Of a stretch of DNA of 64,000 nt, positions 23,662 to 36,074 are shown piece by piece; the first letter of the stretch is position 1, and each line of letters begins with the position of its first letter. Source of the DNA: Heterobasidion occidentale (taxonomy: Eukaryota; Basidiomycota; Agaricomycetes; Russulales; Bondarzewiaceae); the NCBI GenBank assembly GCA_039111635.1, contig JBCAQO010000001.1, positions 3,286,001 through 3,350,000 of the forward strand. Reading direction: 5' to 3'. Both the position numbers and the translations under genes were made by a program. The notes beneath the pieces were generated by a model. It made no database searches. It had not been told where the DNA came from and worked only from the letters and a program-made list of their open reading frames with translations.

Positions 23662-26099
23662 ATGGCCCGTGCAACTCGTTCTGCGAAACAGCAGGACGAC
23701 AAGTCCAAGGGCAAGCCGAGCGACGTCCCAAATTCGGGTCCGACTCGAGCCAAAGCTGTCTCAAAGAAACGCAAGCGTACCTCTCTCGCTGAAAATGACG
23801 AGCGACCTGCCGCCAAAATGCCACGCAATGGTGATGCTGCGGTCAAGGAAGAGGATCATGACGAGGATCATAACGCAGAGCAGAAACCTATCGAAACTCA
23901 AGGCGCTGGTGATGTTCCAATGGACTCCGTAGATGCACAACACATCCTCGACATTCTCGAGATGTGAGTATGGGTGTTCCTGCCCGATGATGCCATCGTT
24001 GATACTTCGACTACAGGGTGGATACTCAAGGTCTCCTTGACCGAGTATTTCCTCTGCCCGCTGACCCCGCCGATTCCGCCTCCTTGGACGGCCCGCAATC
24101 ACACCAGCAACAGTCATATTCCTTCCGGACCCTTCTCAAAGAGTCTTCACGACATCCTCTACGGGTTCTTCGCGTGAGTTCAGCAAATACATCTCTCGCC
24201 GCTCACATCACTCAAATTTGTGTCTTTTCTCTCTCAAGTCTGCCGTCCAACACTTACTTCCAGTCTTTGCACACCCTCGTTCTCGGCCTTCAGCTCCCGC
24301 AGCTCAGCAGCTTAAGTTCTGCAATCTTGCGCTCTCCCTTCTTGACCAAGCATCCTTCAACTCTTGTCCCGCAGCGCTCAACCTTGAAAGCATCCTTCCC
24401 GACCGCCCTGATGCCTTACACGACTCTGATCACGAAGAAGACAAGGGAATCGCACCCTCTCTTTCTTCTGTCAACCTACCTCGAAAGCGTAAATACGCGC
24501 TAATGCAGAAATTGCCCACGGGCGAGTGGTGGACTTCGCTGAATTCTGATTTTCCATCCAATATGGATGGGAAAGAACTCAAAGACTTATCAACTGCTCA
24601 TGCGGAGCTCGTAGCCATCCTTCCATCTGCTTCGACCTCCGCAGTGCCGGTTTCATTGACACCCACTCTAGGGTCGTACACTCAACAGCTTTCAAAGACA
24701 AAACAGACGGTGCCTGGACCACGACAGGTAAGCACTGGGGCATTTCTAGACTATGGACCCTACGCCAGTTTCGCCCCGGCATTTGATCAGGAAGGGGTGG
24801 AAGTTGGAAGAGTGGGACTTGGAGAGGTGCTTTGGTCTCGAGAGGAGGTTCGACGCATAGAGAAGGCTTTGACGGAACGAGCGAGACTCAAATCGACCAA
24901 CGTCCCTCTTGTAATAGCGGACGTCGAAATGCAGGACCCTACGAACGAGGTGCAGGATTCGACGGCAGAGCGACAAGCAGAAGCCTCAGATGAAGCCCTT
25001 CAGTCTCTGTTCACTCTCGAGCAGGTTGCTGCCATCAAGGAAGCATTGGGAAGCTTGGAAGTGGAGGAAGCAGTTCAAGAGCTTTTGGATCGCAATTCGC
25101 GAGCGCTACGGAGATTAGAGGAGTTACAATTGCGACGATTGGGGGGTGCCGAAGGGAGCTCAAGTAGCGTCGAAGTCGGGTCAGAAGAATGGGATGTTGG
25201 TACGTCGCTCTTTCTGACCTTCATATGTCATTTGTTGTTTTGACTGACAGCCGCATTTCATAGCACAAAGTATCATGGATTCCTTGACATTGATCGCATC
25301 ACTTCGCCCATGCTCGTCAAAAGATTCATCTACTTTGATACCACCCCCGTCTATTCTTCGCAAGCTGCATCGTACCTTACCCACCAGCCCTTCAGAAGGC
25401 TGGTACGGGACCCTTCCATCAACGCAAACAACTGCTCTCCGAGACGACTCGACCCTTCTTGTGAAATCTGGAGCCTCCGTTCCTACCCCGGCGCCTGCTG
25501 TGGCAGCACCTCCCACAGCACCCGCTATCCCTACACCTTATACCGCCCCTTCTACGTCCTACGCTGCCAAACCAAATACACCTGCAACACCCTATGGTGG
25601 ATACAGCTACCCTAACTACGCCAACGGACAATATCGCGGCGGGTACAGCTATACTCCCGCTACCACCAACGCATACTACCCTAATGCGTATGCTCAATCC
25701 GCCACAGGGGCGACCTCATCGCAGTACGTGAACCCACAGTACGCTGGTGCTGGGCAAACACAGTATCCGTACGGTTCTTGGTTCAGCTACCAACCGCCCG
25801 CGCAGCAAAAACCAGGCACACCACAGCCTACAGCAGGATTACCGACATCATATGCATCGTTCTTTAACGCCGCTCAGCCCCAGCGGGCTGTTGCGAATAC
25901 AGTCGCAAAACCGCCCTATGCTCCTGGCGCGTGGCAGAGCGCAGGCGTAAGCACAGGCGGCTATACGCCCACATTGCCGACCACAATACGCACGACGCCG
26001 AATGCTCAACCGCCTGGGACACCGACGCCACCAGCAGGTGCAGGTTATCAGTATTATGGTGGATATCAACCACAACCAGCACAGGCAGGACAGCGGTAG
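23662..26099 (+). CDS. Unknown large protein with Pro/Tyr/Ala-rich C-terminus
   Basis: Four exons: 23662-23963, 24017-24173, 24239-25199 and 25264-26099, 751 residues. I do not recognise the family. The N-terminus is basic (SKKRKRTS resembles a nuclear localisation signal), followed by acidic sequence. A folded-looking middle follows (about residues 100-460; for example LDRVFPLPADP and LPTGEWWTSLN), then a helical segment with EEAVQELLDR. From about residue 520 a 230-residue tail is rich in Pro, Tyr, Ala, Gln and Gly. Such tails are common in RNA-binding or phase-separating proteins, but that is only an inference from composition. All phases join cleanly. Confidence 0.7.
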
Positions 26100-27259
26100 C
26101 AAGTATACCGTTCGCCCGTCCTGTCAGGCTTGCCCATTATTTTCTCTTAGTCCATCAACGTCTCGTTTTTTCTTCCTTTTCTTGCGTTTGAAAGCTTTTC
26201 TGCCTTCTTTTTTTTTTGTTCACACAGGTCCGTTCCATAGGCTCTTGGATATTATTGAATCTCACAGCAGTGTCTATGTCGTGGTGTCTTCTGTATCCGG
26301 CTCGGGATAGATATTATTGTACATCCCGCCTCAGCTGCGCATTCTACATATAGGCTACATGATACTTTACAACGGCGGGACTGCTGCATTCACAACAGCT
26401 ACTCTTATTGAAGCAGCCTCTGTGGTTGTCGGTGCAACTTGTCAATATTGTTATAAGCACATAGTGTATTCCGAGTGACACGTCCTGGATAAGATACAAA
26501 CGACACTTGTAAACATGTTCGGCATCCTCTACGACCTCCCCGCCATCGCTCTCCCAAGTGAATGGGAGCCCAAGCAGGCAAGCTGACTTCCGACGCCGAT
26601 GGATTTCCATTTGACGACGCCAAACCACCCCCTCTGAGCCTGAGGCGCTCAGCTAAGAGAACGCCATGCAAGGAGGGGGAAAGCATCTAACCGCACACCT
26701 GGACCCCTGCGGGGATCGTACAGAGCTCGGCGGGCAGGTGCAAGCCAAATTTGCGTGTGCTGAAAAAAAAGGAATTCATCCAGAATTTATAGGGTTCGTG
26801 GGCGTTCGGCATTTACCGATGGCTGTGTTGGTGACTGGCAGCCAATCACATAGCTCTCACTTTGGGCATCTGCAACTTTCAAGCACGGAAACAGACAGAG
26901 ACAGACCCACACTCTGAATGGATCCTTTCGACTTTCTTCAAATGCTGCCCCATATGTAATAGGACAGCTGAATTTCAGATATGCCTGGCTGTACATAGCA
27001 AATGCCTGCAGCGGATCCGTTGGAGGATGGCAGGTCTGGTGACGAAGCAGCAATAGACGTAAGTATTGAGTCTCGTACTCGTCGTTTAAATATGCTTACA
27101 GTGTTCCCCATCGGAGAAGTCAGGTTGGAAGCAAATAATTGCAGACTTTGAATATTGCTAGCTCATATATAGCAATTGAATGATGAGGAGGTGTGAGTCG
27201 CGGCTTGATGCCATGGAATATATCAAGACGATTCGAAATCATTCGTATCGACATGACTA
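26100..27259. other. Convergent intergenic region
   Basis: About 1.16 kb between the stop codons of the PY-rich gene and the transporter. It begins with a T-rich 3' UTR-like stretch (T9 near 26211). Short open frames show no family resemblance. Confidence 0.5.
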
Positions 27260-29473
27260 TCAATTGTGTTGAACTTCCTCTAGCGAACTGCTTTTGATCT
27301 TCGAGATGAGTCTAGTCAAGAGCGGACGTTCTCCTGTGTAGATGAATGTAGATAGTGCTGCAAATGTAAGAAAGCCGACGGCCAATAGGTTCAAAGCCAT
27401 CCAGCCGCGCTTTATATGTTCGTACATCTGTTAACAGGCCATGTTTGTGAGATAAACGAATAGCACACGAGGAGAATACTAACCTGACCCCCAATAATCG
27501 GCCCGACTGGTAAGTCACTGTGTTAAAAACAAACCCTTAAATTGATATAAACACCAACCAGTGGATCCTATGCCATATGCCATGTTGAACGCGCCATAAA
27601 TGTGGGCGTCTGCATATAGTCAATACAGTCCTAGTTATTCCAGGAAAACTCGACTCACATCCGACCCCTTGAAGTTCCCGTGCGACCAAAGCCAATTCTG
27701 CTGTTAGTGGAGCAAGCACTCCTGATATGAAGAAATCTAAAGTATACGTCAAAATTTAAGAAGCGCGCAAAGACAAAAAACGACAGACTTTGAACGGCAT
27801 ATGCCGTGATGAAGAGTGCAAGTGAGCCATCAATGGTGATAACTATCCACCATGGCAAACTAAGGACTATGCATAATGTGGTAAGCCACTCCGACCCCCT
27901 ACGGTCTGCAAAGTATCCCGCAATCGGCGACGCTACATATTTGTGAGGTAGAGACGTAAAGATGTCAAAAAAGAGCACTGACAAAATAGTGTCGGAACAA
28001 CTGCAGCAATAAATACAAGTCCGACCTTCGACGAGTTCAAGCCCCAGACCTGTTGGAGATGAAGAGGCAAAGTAGGCTCTTGGCTTGTATATACTAGGCT
28101 AATGAACAGTCAGGGGACTTAGTCACAGCAAAATTCCAAGAGTACATACCCATAGATCAGAGTGCTCATCAATGATACCAGTGCTCGAGATGACCTTGCA
28201 AGTTTTAATACAACCTTGAAGTTCGACAGACGTGGCGCGACCAACGTGGGGGGAGGGGGCGCCAACTCTCTGGTAACCTCGTGTTCCGATGGCTGAGCGA
28301 CGAGTGAAACTGCGAGCTCGTTAGCCACTGGATACGATAAGTAAGGACACGCGGACACTCACCTTCTAAACATGGCTTCTCTCCAATAGCATGCTCCCGA
28401 TGATGCTCCTCCTCGGCCTTCGCTGCAACCTCGGCTGGATCATGACCATACTTCAGAGCATCTTTGCGTTCAATGAGTAGCAGGCGACCGATCAGGTCGA
28501 CCACCGTGATGATTATGGTAAACACGAAAGGTGCACGAAAACCTAAACGAGAGTAAAGTGCACCACCAATAGGAGGTCCAAGGAGCATCCTAAAAACACA
28601 GATCAGCATTGACTGTGTAATGATCACACTCTCTCACTCGCCCAAGAGATAAACCAGACATTGCCAATCCCAATTGTTCTATGCGGTTGCTCGATTGAGG
28701 AAATCGACCATGTAGAATATACAAAATTTACGCCCAATGAGGTGCTCAGGAGTTGTGTCACATCTGCATAACAGATGAGTAAAAAGCTTAATGAACTTGC
28801 AATCAGAGAAACTTGCAACAACGCAAGGCCCACAATCCATACAGCAGAAGAGCTGAACCCCTGGATCACCCGAGCCAAGGCCATGACCCAGTAAAAAGGT
28901 GCTTCCATCAGCATTATCTGAGAACCGGTCAGCGCAAGAAGACCAAGAATTAACGGCATCTGTCGCGCGCTAAAGCGTTCAGAAATCCAGGCGATGATCG
29001 GAGTAGCTGATACGAAAGGATCAGTGGAAAGGGGCTAGAAATGAAGAGGCCGATATACTTGCATATGAGAAGCCCGCCAGACTTTAGGATACACCGAAGT
29101 CATTATCGTCAACAACAGACATTAGCAGTTCGGTGTCGGTACATACGTAGGCAAATAAGAGGTATCCAACCAGAGTGGATACACCGGTATATCCCTTCAA
29201 TTCCAATTGAAACGGAAGAACTGGAATGACGATGGAATAGATGATGAGATCCGTAGCGATTCCTTTCGAGTAGTGCTCATGAGCACCAAGAATCAGACGA
29301 GATAATGCAATCCAGCCGCACCTGTGCCGACCACTGAATTGCGCCCGATCAGCAGTTATCGACTCTTCGCATTAGCTCACAGTTAACACACCGAGGGTTA
29401 TGAACCAGATAGATGACCTCCATCTGAGCCCGAATGGTTTACGCCCGGCTCGAGACACATCTGGTTGCGTCAT
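27260..29473 (-). CDS. Major facilitator superfamily transporter (DHA1-type drug:H+ antiporter)
   Basis: Fifteen exons: 29473-29392, 29333-29322, 29262-29147, 29081-29063, 29006-28817, 28763-28732, 28678-28642, 28589-28363, 28309-28150, 28098-27983, 27932-27789, 27736-27659, 27609-27559, 27506-27484 and 27427-27260, 484 residues. It has the 12-helix MFS layout with the motif-C region GMLLGPPIGG after helix 4-5 and a charged central loop (EEEHHREHAIG). DRRG after PIAGYFA is the second-half repeat of motif A. Length and order fit a multidrug or monoamine-like H+ antiporter; the substrate is unknown. Three introns appear to use GC donors (29062-29007, 28816-28764, 28641-28590). The last of these has a GT alternative that would insert three residues into motif C. 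Exon 2 is only 12 nt. Divergent from the DNA glycosylase. Confidence 0.87.
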
Positions 29474-30391
29474 GGCCTCTTGCGACCAGTAAGGGAATAA
29501 CCTTTCACAGAGCATATGTATAGATGTGGTTATTTTTGAAAGTTATCAGTGAAAAAGGAATAGTGAAGCTTTTTTGGTGGCATACTGGTCTATACTGGTT
29601 GAATCAAGAAGATTAGAGACAACGATTACTGTGCTGACAGCACTGATAGTACTACTCGTTCGTGTCAGAGGTGATTTGAGAGGCTAACGAATGGACGCTG
29701 CTACATACTTGCTATGCGTCGCAGAGTCGCTGACAAACACCCACACCGAGTCTTCCCGCGCCCTCTTTGTCATTCCAACAAACAGTACACATTGGAAGCT
29801 TGAAGATCAGCAGGTTTCTGGTACCGTGAAGGTTGAGACGTTCAGAAGCAGATTTAATCAGTAAGCTATACCCTGAAATCAAACGCGATGAGTGATCTGA
29901 GATTCGAGCTTGAAATTGTGATCAGCATCACTCGTCACTCACTTGAGAGTGAAAATGGAATGAGTGCCAAGATGATTCTGAAATGCACCAAACTCGGCCG
30001 GCATGGTGCTGAGTTTGGAACCGAAACTGTTGCTGAAGTATTAATGCATCCACCTTCACTGAGTCTTCGAAATACTGGATGTTCCTGCTCGTGCGCATGA
30101 GGCTGACACAATCACGCAATGTAGCTGGCGGCATAAGATAATAGCGACCAGGTGTTACTCGGAGGATTGTGGTATTGAATAGAGCACATAACGGGCAGGC
30201 CGTCCCGCATCATGTCCGACGAGGCTGTTAGGACCAAGTCGCGACAGGAATCGGCATTGTCCGAATACAGTGACTCACGTCAACATCGTCCAGCGGCAGC
30301 CAGCAGCTCTACTTTGTGTACTCACTAATAGTACCCAAGATATCGAAATTTCTACTCTGCTCAGGTACACAACCTGTACTTTTCATAAGAC
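29474..30391. promoter_or_regulatory. Divergent intergenic region, MFS / Fpg
   Basis: About 920 bases between two start codons. It must hold both promoters. One 70-codon open frame (29888-30100) has no homologue I know and no splice support. No repeat is seen. Confidence 0.5.
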
Positions 30392-32052
30392 ATGCCGGAA
30401 CTTCCAGGTCCGGGTTGCTTTCCCCAAGGCTGACAACTTACTGAATCTTCAAATGGTTTCGTGGCAAGCAGAGGTCGAACGAGCTGCTGCTCTGGTTCGC
30501 ACTCTCGCTCTAAATAAGAAGATAGAAAAGGTCCTCACGAATGAAGATGCTTTGATTTTCTCTGGAATTTCCCACAGGAATTTGTACGCTCTCAACTTGG
30601 TCCAGCTTGACACAGTATCCGACTAGAGCTGTATTCTTCGTGCTATGTTGCGGCTTGTGTAGGCCGAGGAACTAGTTGGAAGAACGATTGCTAATGTCGG
30701 GCGGTATGGTGCGCAGATTTCATATTCTTTTCTCGGCCGCATGGCATGCTGATTCATATACAACGAAGGCAAGGTGTTCTACTTTGAACTTGATGGAAAA
30801 GGTAGAATGCCTGTCTTCCACTTTGGAATGACCGGGACGCTTCAGGTGCGCTGGCCGAGGATGCGAAGTATGCGGGGCTCATCGAGTTTTCGCTGTAGGT
30901 GAAAGGAGAGGCGCCTACGTACTATAAAGAAGGTCTGCGCAAGGCGTCGACAGACTGGCCACCGCGTTTCATGAAGGCACTTCACCTATCTCCTTCATCG
31001 CTCGCGAGACTGACAGTGGCGCTAGTTCATCCTTCATATTTCGTCACCCTCGTCAGAAGTTGTCACTGAGATTGCCTATTCAGACGCCCGCCGCCTTGGC
31101 CGTATCCGTCTTGTCACATCACCCCTCAATGAACCGCCAATCTCAACTATGGGTTTCGACCCCATCCTCTCTATGCCTGGAATAGACGGATTCAACAAGA
31201 TCGTTGTTAAGAGGTCGTGTCCTATTAAATCCTTGCTTCTGAATCAGTCCTTCAGCGCTGGGATTGGTAACTGGGTCGCTGGTATGTCCACTCACGAAGT
31301 CGATGAGCCGAGTTTCTCAAGATCGATTGTCGGCACTAGATGAAGTTCTCTACCAATCCCGTGTGCATCCAGAGCAGCGCTGTAATACCCTGTCAGAAGA
31401 CCAGTTAATAGCTTTACATCACCAAATTACCGAAGTCTGCCGCATAGCTGTCGAAACCAACGCCGACGATGCCAAATTTCCTCAAGACTGGTTATTCAAG
31501 CACCGTTGGGTTAACGAGACTTCTGCCGCATAAAAATATAATGACTTACCTGAGCATTGATCAGGGCAAGGGGAAGAAGTCCAAGGGTATAGAACCATTG
31601 AGATTGGTGAGTTTCTAATTTATCATGTGCATCTATTTAATCTAGAATATGGAATTTCTGTAGTCTTCTGGAGAGTTGGCAACGATAAAGTGGATCACCG
31701 TCGGTGGACGTACTTCCGCCTATGTAGCAGAGCTACAGCATCTTCCAAAATCCAAGACTGCTCCTGAGGTCATTGGTGAAGTGGTATGCAACGAATCTTG
31801 AGTGTTTCAAGTTTTCGCTGATACTTGTGTGCAAGAACGACAATGGTAGCGAAAGTGACCTCACGCCGTTGCCTGACTCGGATGCCGATGCCATTGTGCA
31901 GAGGACACGTCGAAAGCGAAAGGTTAGCACTAGGTGTTCAATCTCTAGGTTAGTTTGAGTGACGCGTTGACGGTCCATAGGGGGCAGCCAGTAAGGCTCC
32001 AAGAGGTTCAAAAATACGTGAATCTAAGCGGGTAAAAACAAGTCGACAATGA
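30392..32052 (+). CDS. Formamidopyrimidine-DNA glycosylase family (Fpg/Nei), fungal-plant type
   Basis: Eleven exons: 30392-30407, 30472-30599, 30663-30708, 30769-30845, 30899-30976, 31026-31281, 31340-31509, 31565-31606, 31664-31783, 31836-31922 and 31981-32052, 363 residues. The start MPELPEVERAA gives the catalytic N-terminal proline (after Met removal) and Glu of base-excision-repair glycosylase/AP lyases. FHFGMTG, DARRLGRIRL and the helix-two-turn-helix region (SFSAGIGNWVADE) follow. The C-terminal zinc finger is absent and replaced by ITVGGRTSAYV, as in plant and fungal members. A basic tail (RTRRKRK) suggests nuclear import. At first sight the gene looks frame-broken at 30977-31025; reading that segment as a 49-nt GC-AG intron restores FMK-FILH exactly. 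The donor at 30600 is the least certain junction. Confidence 0.88.
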
Positions 32053-32252
32053 ACTCCGTCTACTTCCGCCTCTTCGCATAGTGGGAGGGAGCTCGGGTTC
32101 AGTTTGTCAAATACATATGAAAGTCTTGGGGTTGTTAAAGATGAAAAGAACTGCGAATCAGCCGGCAAGTAAAGGTGGCGATGCACAGCCGTGCAATGAA
32201 CCTATGCTGGCTGTTGATTGCAAGGTACCAACCGTGAGGCCTACTTTAGAAT

Positions 32253-33454
32253 TTACTTAATAGTTGTCACGCTCCCATCAGACACGACATCCAACAATTT
32301 CCAGTCTACCTCGATCCCCTTTTCTCTAAAAATCTTCCGAGCATCCTCGGCGATTGCTTCGAACCCCCCTACGGCAAGTGCCAAGATCGTTGGACCAGCT
32401 CCTGAGAGACAGATACCGAGTAGCCCTGGATGCGTGTTTGGCGTGATAGAAGAAGTTACTTCGGGCAATCCGGGAATCTAGGCGACAGTCGTCATCAGAG
32501 CAGGGTAAGGGAAGGTTGGTAGAGAGAGGCACTAACAAGCGACTTGCGGTATGGCTGGTGTATGCGATCTTTCATTGCCTCGTAGATGAGCTCGGCATCT
32601 GGTGGTGATTGTGCGAGGGCGGTCGTCAAGACCGCCAGACGCTGTAAATTGAAGACCTGTGCCCAAGTAAAATCTATCTTTGAGATAAGATGTGAAAAGC
32701 CAAAGCAGGCGCACAAGGTCTTTTCGAGAGTATGACTCTGGGAGTACTTCCCGCGCTCGGGCAGTGCTCAGCTCGAATCGTGGGATGATGGCAACTGCTT
32801 TGATTTCCTTCGCCCACCAAATCTTACGAAGTGGCCGATCCCAGGCGGTGGGACAGGCGGGTTGCGGCCCCAGTCCGGTCCCGCATCTGGTGGAAACTCT
32901 GGTAGCACTTCGCTGAGCGGGACGCTGGCCGCCAATGCGGCCTCGGGCGCAAGCTCCCTCAGGTACGAGCCAACGAATCCACCCACGAGCGCCGCTGTGA
33001 CATTATCCGGATGGCGCTCAACCATGAGCGCAAAATCTAGCGCGCGTTCTCGGGAGAGAGAGAGGTCTCCCAATTCGCTGCCCAAGAGCACGCCGGCAAT
33101 GACAGCCGCACCAGAAGATCCGAGGCCACGGCCGAAGGGGATTTCATTGTGCGCGTGAATGGCGAGATGCTGCGGGAAAGTAGAAATACCATGGCAGCGA
33201 AGGACGTAGAGTGCAACGCGAGTGGTGAGGTTTTTGTAGGCATCTAGGGGGACTTCGTCGGAACCTTCCCCAGAATAGACCAAAGTCGGAGGGGCTGGGG
33301 TGCTCGAGGAAGAGCTGTCGGAAGATGCTGTGGAGATCGTCACGGTAAGGGTGAGGTAAAGAGATAAAGAGAGGCCAACAACGTCAAAGCCAGGGCCAAT
33401 ATTGGCAGAGGTGGCGGGCACGCGGATAGTGAAAACCCTAGACCTGGAAGACAT
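32253..33454 (-). CDS. THR1: Homoserine kinase, with an apparent 1-nt deletion
   Basis: Three exons: 33454-32715, 32656-32537 and 32477-32253. The GHMP-kinase hallmarks are present: PATSANIGPGFD near the N-terminus, the ATP loop PFGRGLGSSGAA, and the C-terminal GLLGICLSGAGPT. It phosphorylates homoserine in threonine biosynthesis. The expected HFVRFG-WAKEIKAVAI cannot be read in one frame. After codon TTT at 32821-32819 only two G's precede TGG, so one base is missing at about 32816-32818. Exon 1 is 740 nt where 741 would keep frame. No intron of workable size repairs it. Either the assembly has an error or the gene is damaged; the rest is well conserved (FNLQRLAVLTTAL), which favours an error or a recent lesion. 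The true ATG is at 33454. Confidence 0.88.
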
Positions 33455-33856
33455 GTCTAATGGTGCAGGCAAGATGGACAGAATTTAAGGCGAGCTCGTC
33501 CTGAGGCTCTTTTAGAGGATGAGGATGAGTGATGATGGCTAAAAAAAATGTACAAGTTTTGAATTTACTGTTGAACATCCAACGTTCGATCGTTGATTAA
33601 TGGCTCACTCCGGCCGATATCCGGCCGACAATTCAGAGGCGGGAGAATTCTCTTGTATAAAATAACCTCGTACATTACTGTCATCTCCATTATACAACCA
33701 GGTAGAATATGATGACACAAATGTTGGTACACTACTCGTATCAGCCAGGTCATCCAGATTTAACAAGATCACGTATAAGTCATGCAGAAAAGTAGGGCGG
33801 GCGAAGGACCAAAGCATGTGGAGACAAGTATCATGCACAAGCATCAAAGTCCTCGC
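33455..33856. other. Intergenic region, THR1 promoter side
   Basis: Four hundred bases hold the 5' flank of THR1 and the 3' flank of the secreted CBM19-like gene. No distinct motif is recognised apart from an A9 run near 33541. Confidence 0.5.
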
Positions 33857-35322
33857 TCAGTTCTTAGCAGTTGAATTGGTTGCCGAACCAGTATTCGGCC
33901 GTCCGTCGTTGGTCACAGTGAACTGCCACAATTATGTATACAATCAGGGTCGATATCGGAAGTCAAGGAGGAAAGGGACGTACATATACCATGTCGTCCA
34001 AAGAACCATGCTGCGCAATGGCAACCAGGACAGGTTGATGATTGGCAGCAGAGTTAATCGAAGCGAGACGATAGACACCAGCAGGCAGACCGTTGTCCAC
34101 AACAGCGGAGACGACCCCATTCTTCTGGGGGGTGTTGACGCCTTTGAAGAAAGCGAACACACTAGGGTCGAGGGGTGTGGTCTGGTCTATCGAGGCAAGC
34201 TTCTGGATGACGATATGTGTATGTCCAATGATATCACCCTGCGCATTCACCTGCTGCGGTGCAGAGTAGTAGTTCGCTTGCGCATTGACAAATGTGCCAG
34301 CCTGTAGGTTATTGAGAGCCATCAGTATAGTGAAGTTGGTGTTGGCCTTGATGGACTGCGTATTCTTGGGGTTGATAAACTTCGAGGAGGGCATGTTGGT
34401 GCTCGCAGCAATGATGCCCATCGGAGCCTGTTAAACGAGTTAAGTGTACTTGAGATGGATAGTAAAATATAATGAATTTACTGGATTGCAACTTCCATTC
34501 TTAATCTGTTGACCGTTTGTGATGGGTTTTTTGACAGTCGCGCAAAAATTGATGAAGTTGTTCGTCGATGTCAAGGAAGCAGACTGGCCGGCCGCTGGTG
34601 TCTGCTGACCGTCGGACTTAAACCCCTTGGCGATAACCGAGTCCAGCAAGGTCAGTGATGTCTGAGGATTGCCATTGCTGCTCCCTGTGGAACCTCCACC
34701 AGCATTGCTTCCACCACCGGCAGCGGTGCTTGTGGCACTCTGAATGATTTAATATCAATAGCAAGTCTCGAGACTATCAGACTGTCTCTCACCGCATGAG
34801 CCGAGGTCGTAGTTGCTACTTTGGTGGTAGCAGAAGTAACAACAGAGGATGCGCCTGCATTGTTATTTCCAGCCTCGGTTGCGCCAGTGGCAGCAATGCG
34901 AGCGTCCAGGTCGGCTTGGATCGTACAAGTAATAGAAGTGCCGGGGCTGTTTACGAGGGGAAGGGCAGCACACCTATGAGAGATAGGGTACAGTAAATCC
35001 ACGAAATGCATGATAGACGAGATAAGCTCACTGGGTGCCGGCTCCACAAGCCTGGATTACAAACTTACCGCCGACACATTGAGCAAACTTCTCTGTAACA
35101 CATGCATCTTCCCCTTCCGTGCAAGAGGAATCGACAGTGAGAGTCTTGAATTTATCACTATGAAAGGCAGGTCAGACTAAGTGCGTATGTAACAAAGGCT
35201 TCATGAACTCACTTTAGAGCGATGGCATCTTTCCCGTTCTGCAGTGTAAAGTCTGCACGACGCGTAGGAGCGGCCGAGGAGGAGAGTGCGAGAGCAAAAG
35301 CCACAAACGTATAAAGCTGCAT
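33857..35322 (-). CDS. Secreted protein with CBM19-like chitin-binding domain and a second conserved domain
   Basis: Six exons: 35322-35213, 35157-35032, 34973-34793, 34739-34482, 34427-33984 and 33922-33857, 394 residues. A clear signal peptide (MQLYTFVAFALALSSSAAP) is followed by CBM19-like spacing of cysteines (SSCTEGEDACVTEKFAQC, then ACGAGTQC), as in fungal chitinase C-termini. Next is a Ser/Thr/Ala/Gly linker likely to be O-glycosylated. The C-terminal domain of about 200 residues contains MPSSKF, NAQANYYSAPQQVNAQG and AQHGSLDDMVYFTVT; it recurs in basidiomycete secreted proteins but I know no assigned function. It is probably a cell-wall-associated or secreted chitin binder. No catalytic chitinase motif is present. 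All introns are GT-AG. Confidence 0.8.
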
Positions 35323-36074
35323 GTCGGAAACCGGGATCTTAGTAGGTCGTGGCAAAGAAAAGACTGAGATGTAGATATTCCTTGGCAGGAGAGAGTGGAT
35401 AGACACCAGGTCGAGTCAAGGCAAGGAATAGGAAGAGCGATCCCAGACCACCAGCAGCCTCTGATATACGAAGAATGAGGAGAATAGAAAGGCCGAAGAA
35501 CAATGGGGACGTAGAAGCCTATTGTGGCATAAAAGCCTTCTTTATAAGCTTTGGCAGCACAAATCAAAGCGGACATGCGTGTACCAGATGCGCGTTCCAT
35601 GACCACTGATTGTGTACTGTTTGGAGCTGGTGGACATTGAATAATGAACATCGATGATTGACTCGGAATTCACAAACAAGCTTGCCACAACTCGAAACTT
35701 GCATACGTAATCGTATGTCGATCATTGGCTGTTATTCCACGATCGGCCGGTGATTGGCTGGCAGCTGGAGACTCGAGGGCTCACAGACTCTGATCATGAG
35801 CTTACTATCTGAGAGTGTCCGAGTCGTCTTCACTGGAGAATGGTCAATGATCAGGCAGTGATCAGGCGATATCGCCCCATCTCATCTTGATGTGTAACTC
35901 ATATCTACCACGGGTTTTTTCCTTCTACTCTCCCGAACGTGATCTGAAGTTTGAACTCGTTGCGTGACTGACGGTTGTTATCAGCTCCCTTATAACATTG
36001 GCTGGTGTCAATATCTGTTGACTGTCATTTAATTGCCTCGTTCTTGTTCAGCTCGATCTTCAGCACCATCCGCC
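35323..36074. promoter_or_regulatory. Divergent intergenic region, CBM19-like / HAD phosphatase
   Basis: About 750 bases between start codons. On the plus strand CCTTATAACATTGG at about 35987 combines a TATA-like and an ATTGG (CCAAT) element about 80 bases before the phosphatase ATG. Near-palindromic TGATCA-type motifs cluster at 35790-35870. Confidence 0.45.

Noticed and set aside
30846..31281. Fpg gene looked like a pseudogene with frame breaks
   Set aside because: Reading 30977-31025 as a GC-AG intron restores conserved FMK-FILHISS and all later phases, so the gene is intact.
32715..32830. An intron repairing the THR1 frame
   Set aside because: The only phase-correct choice is 20 nt long and would delete conserved WAK, which is not a workable intron.
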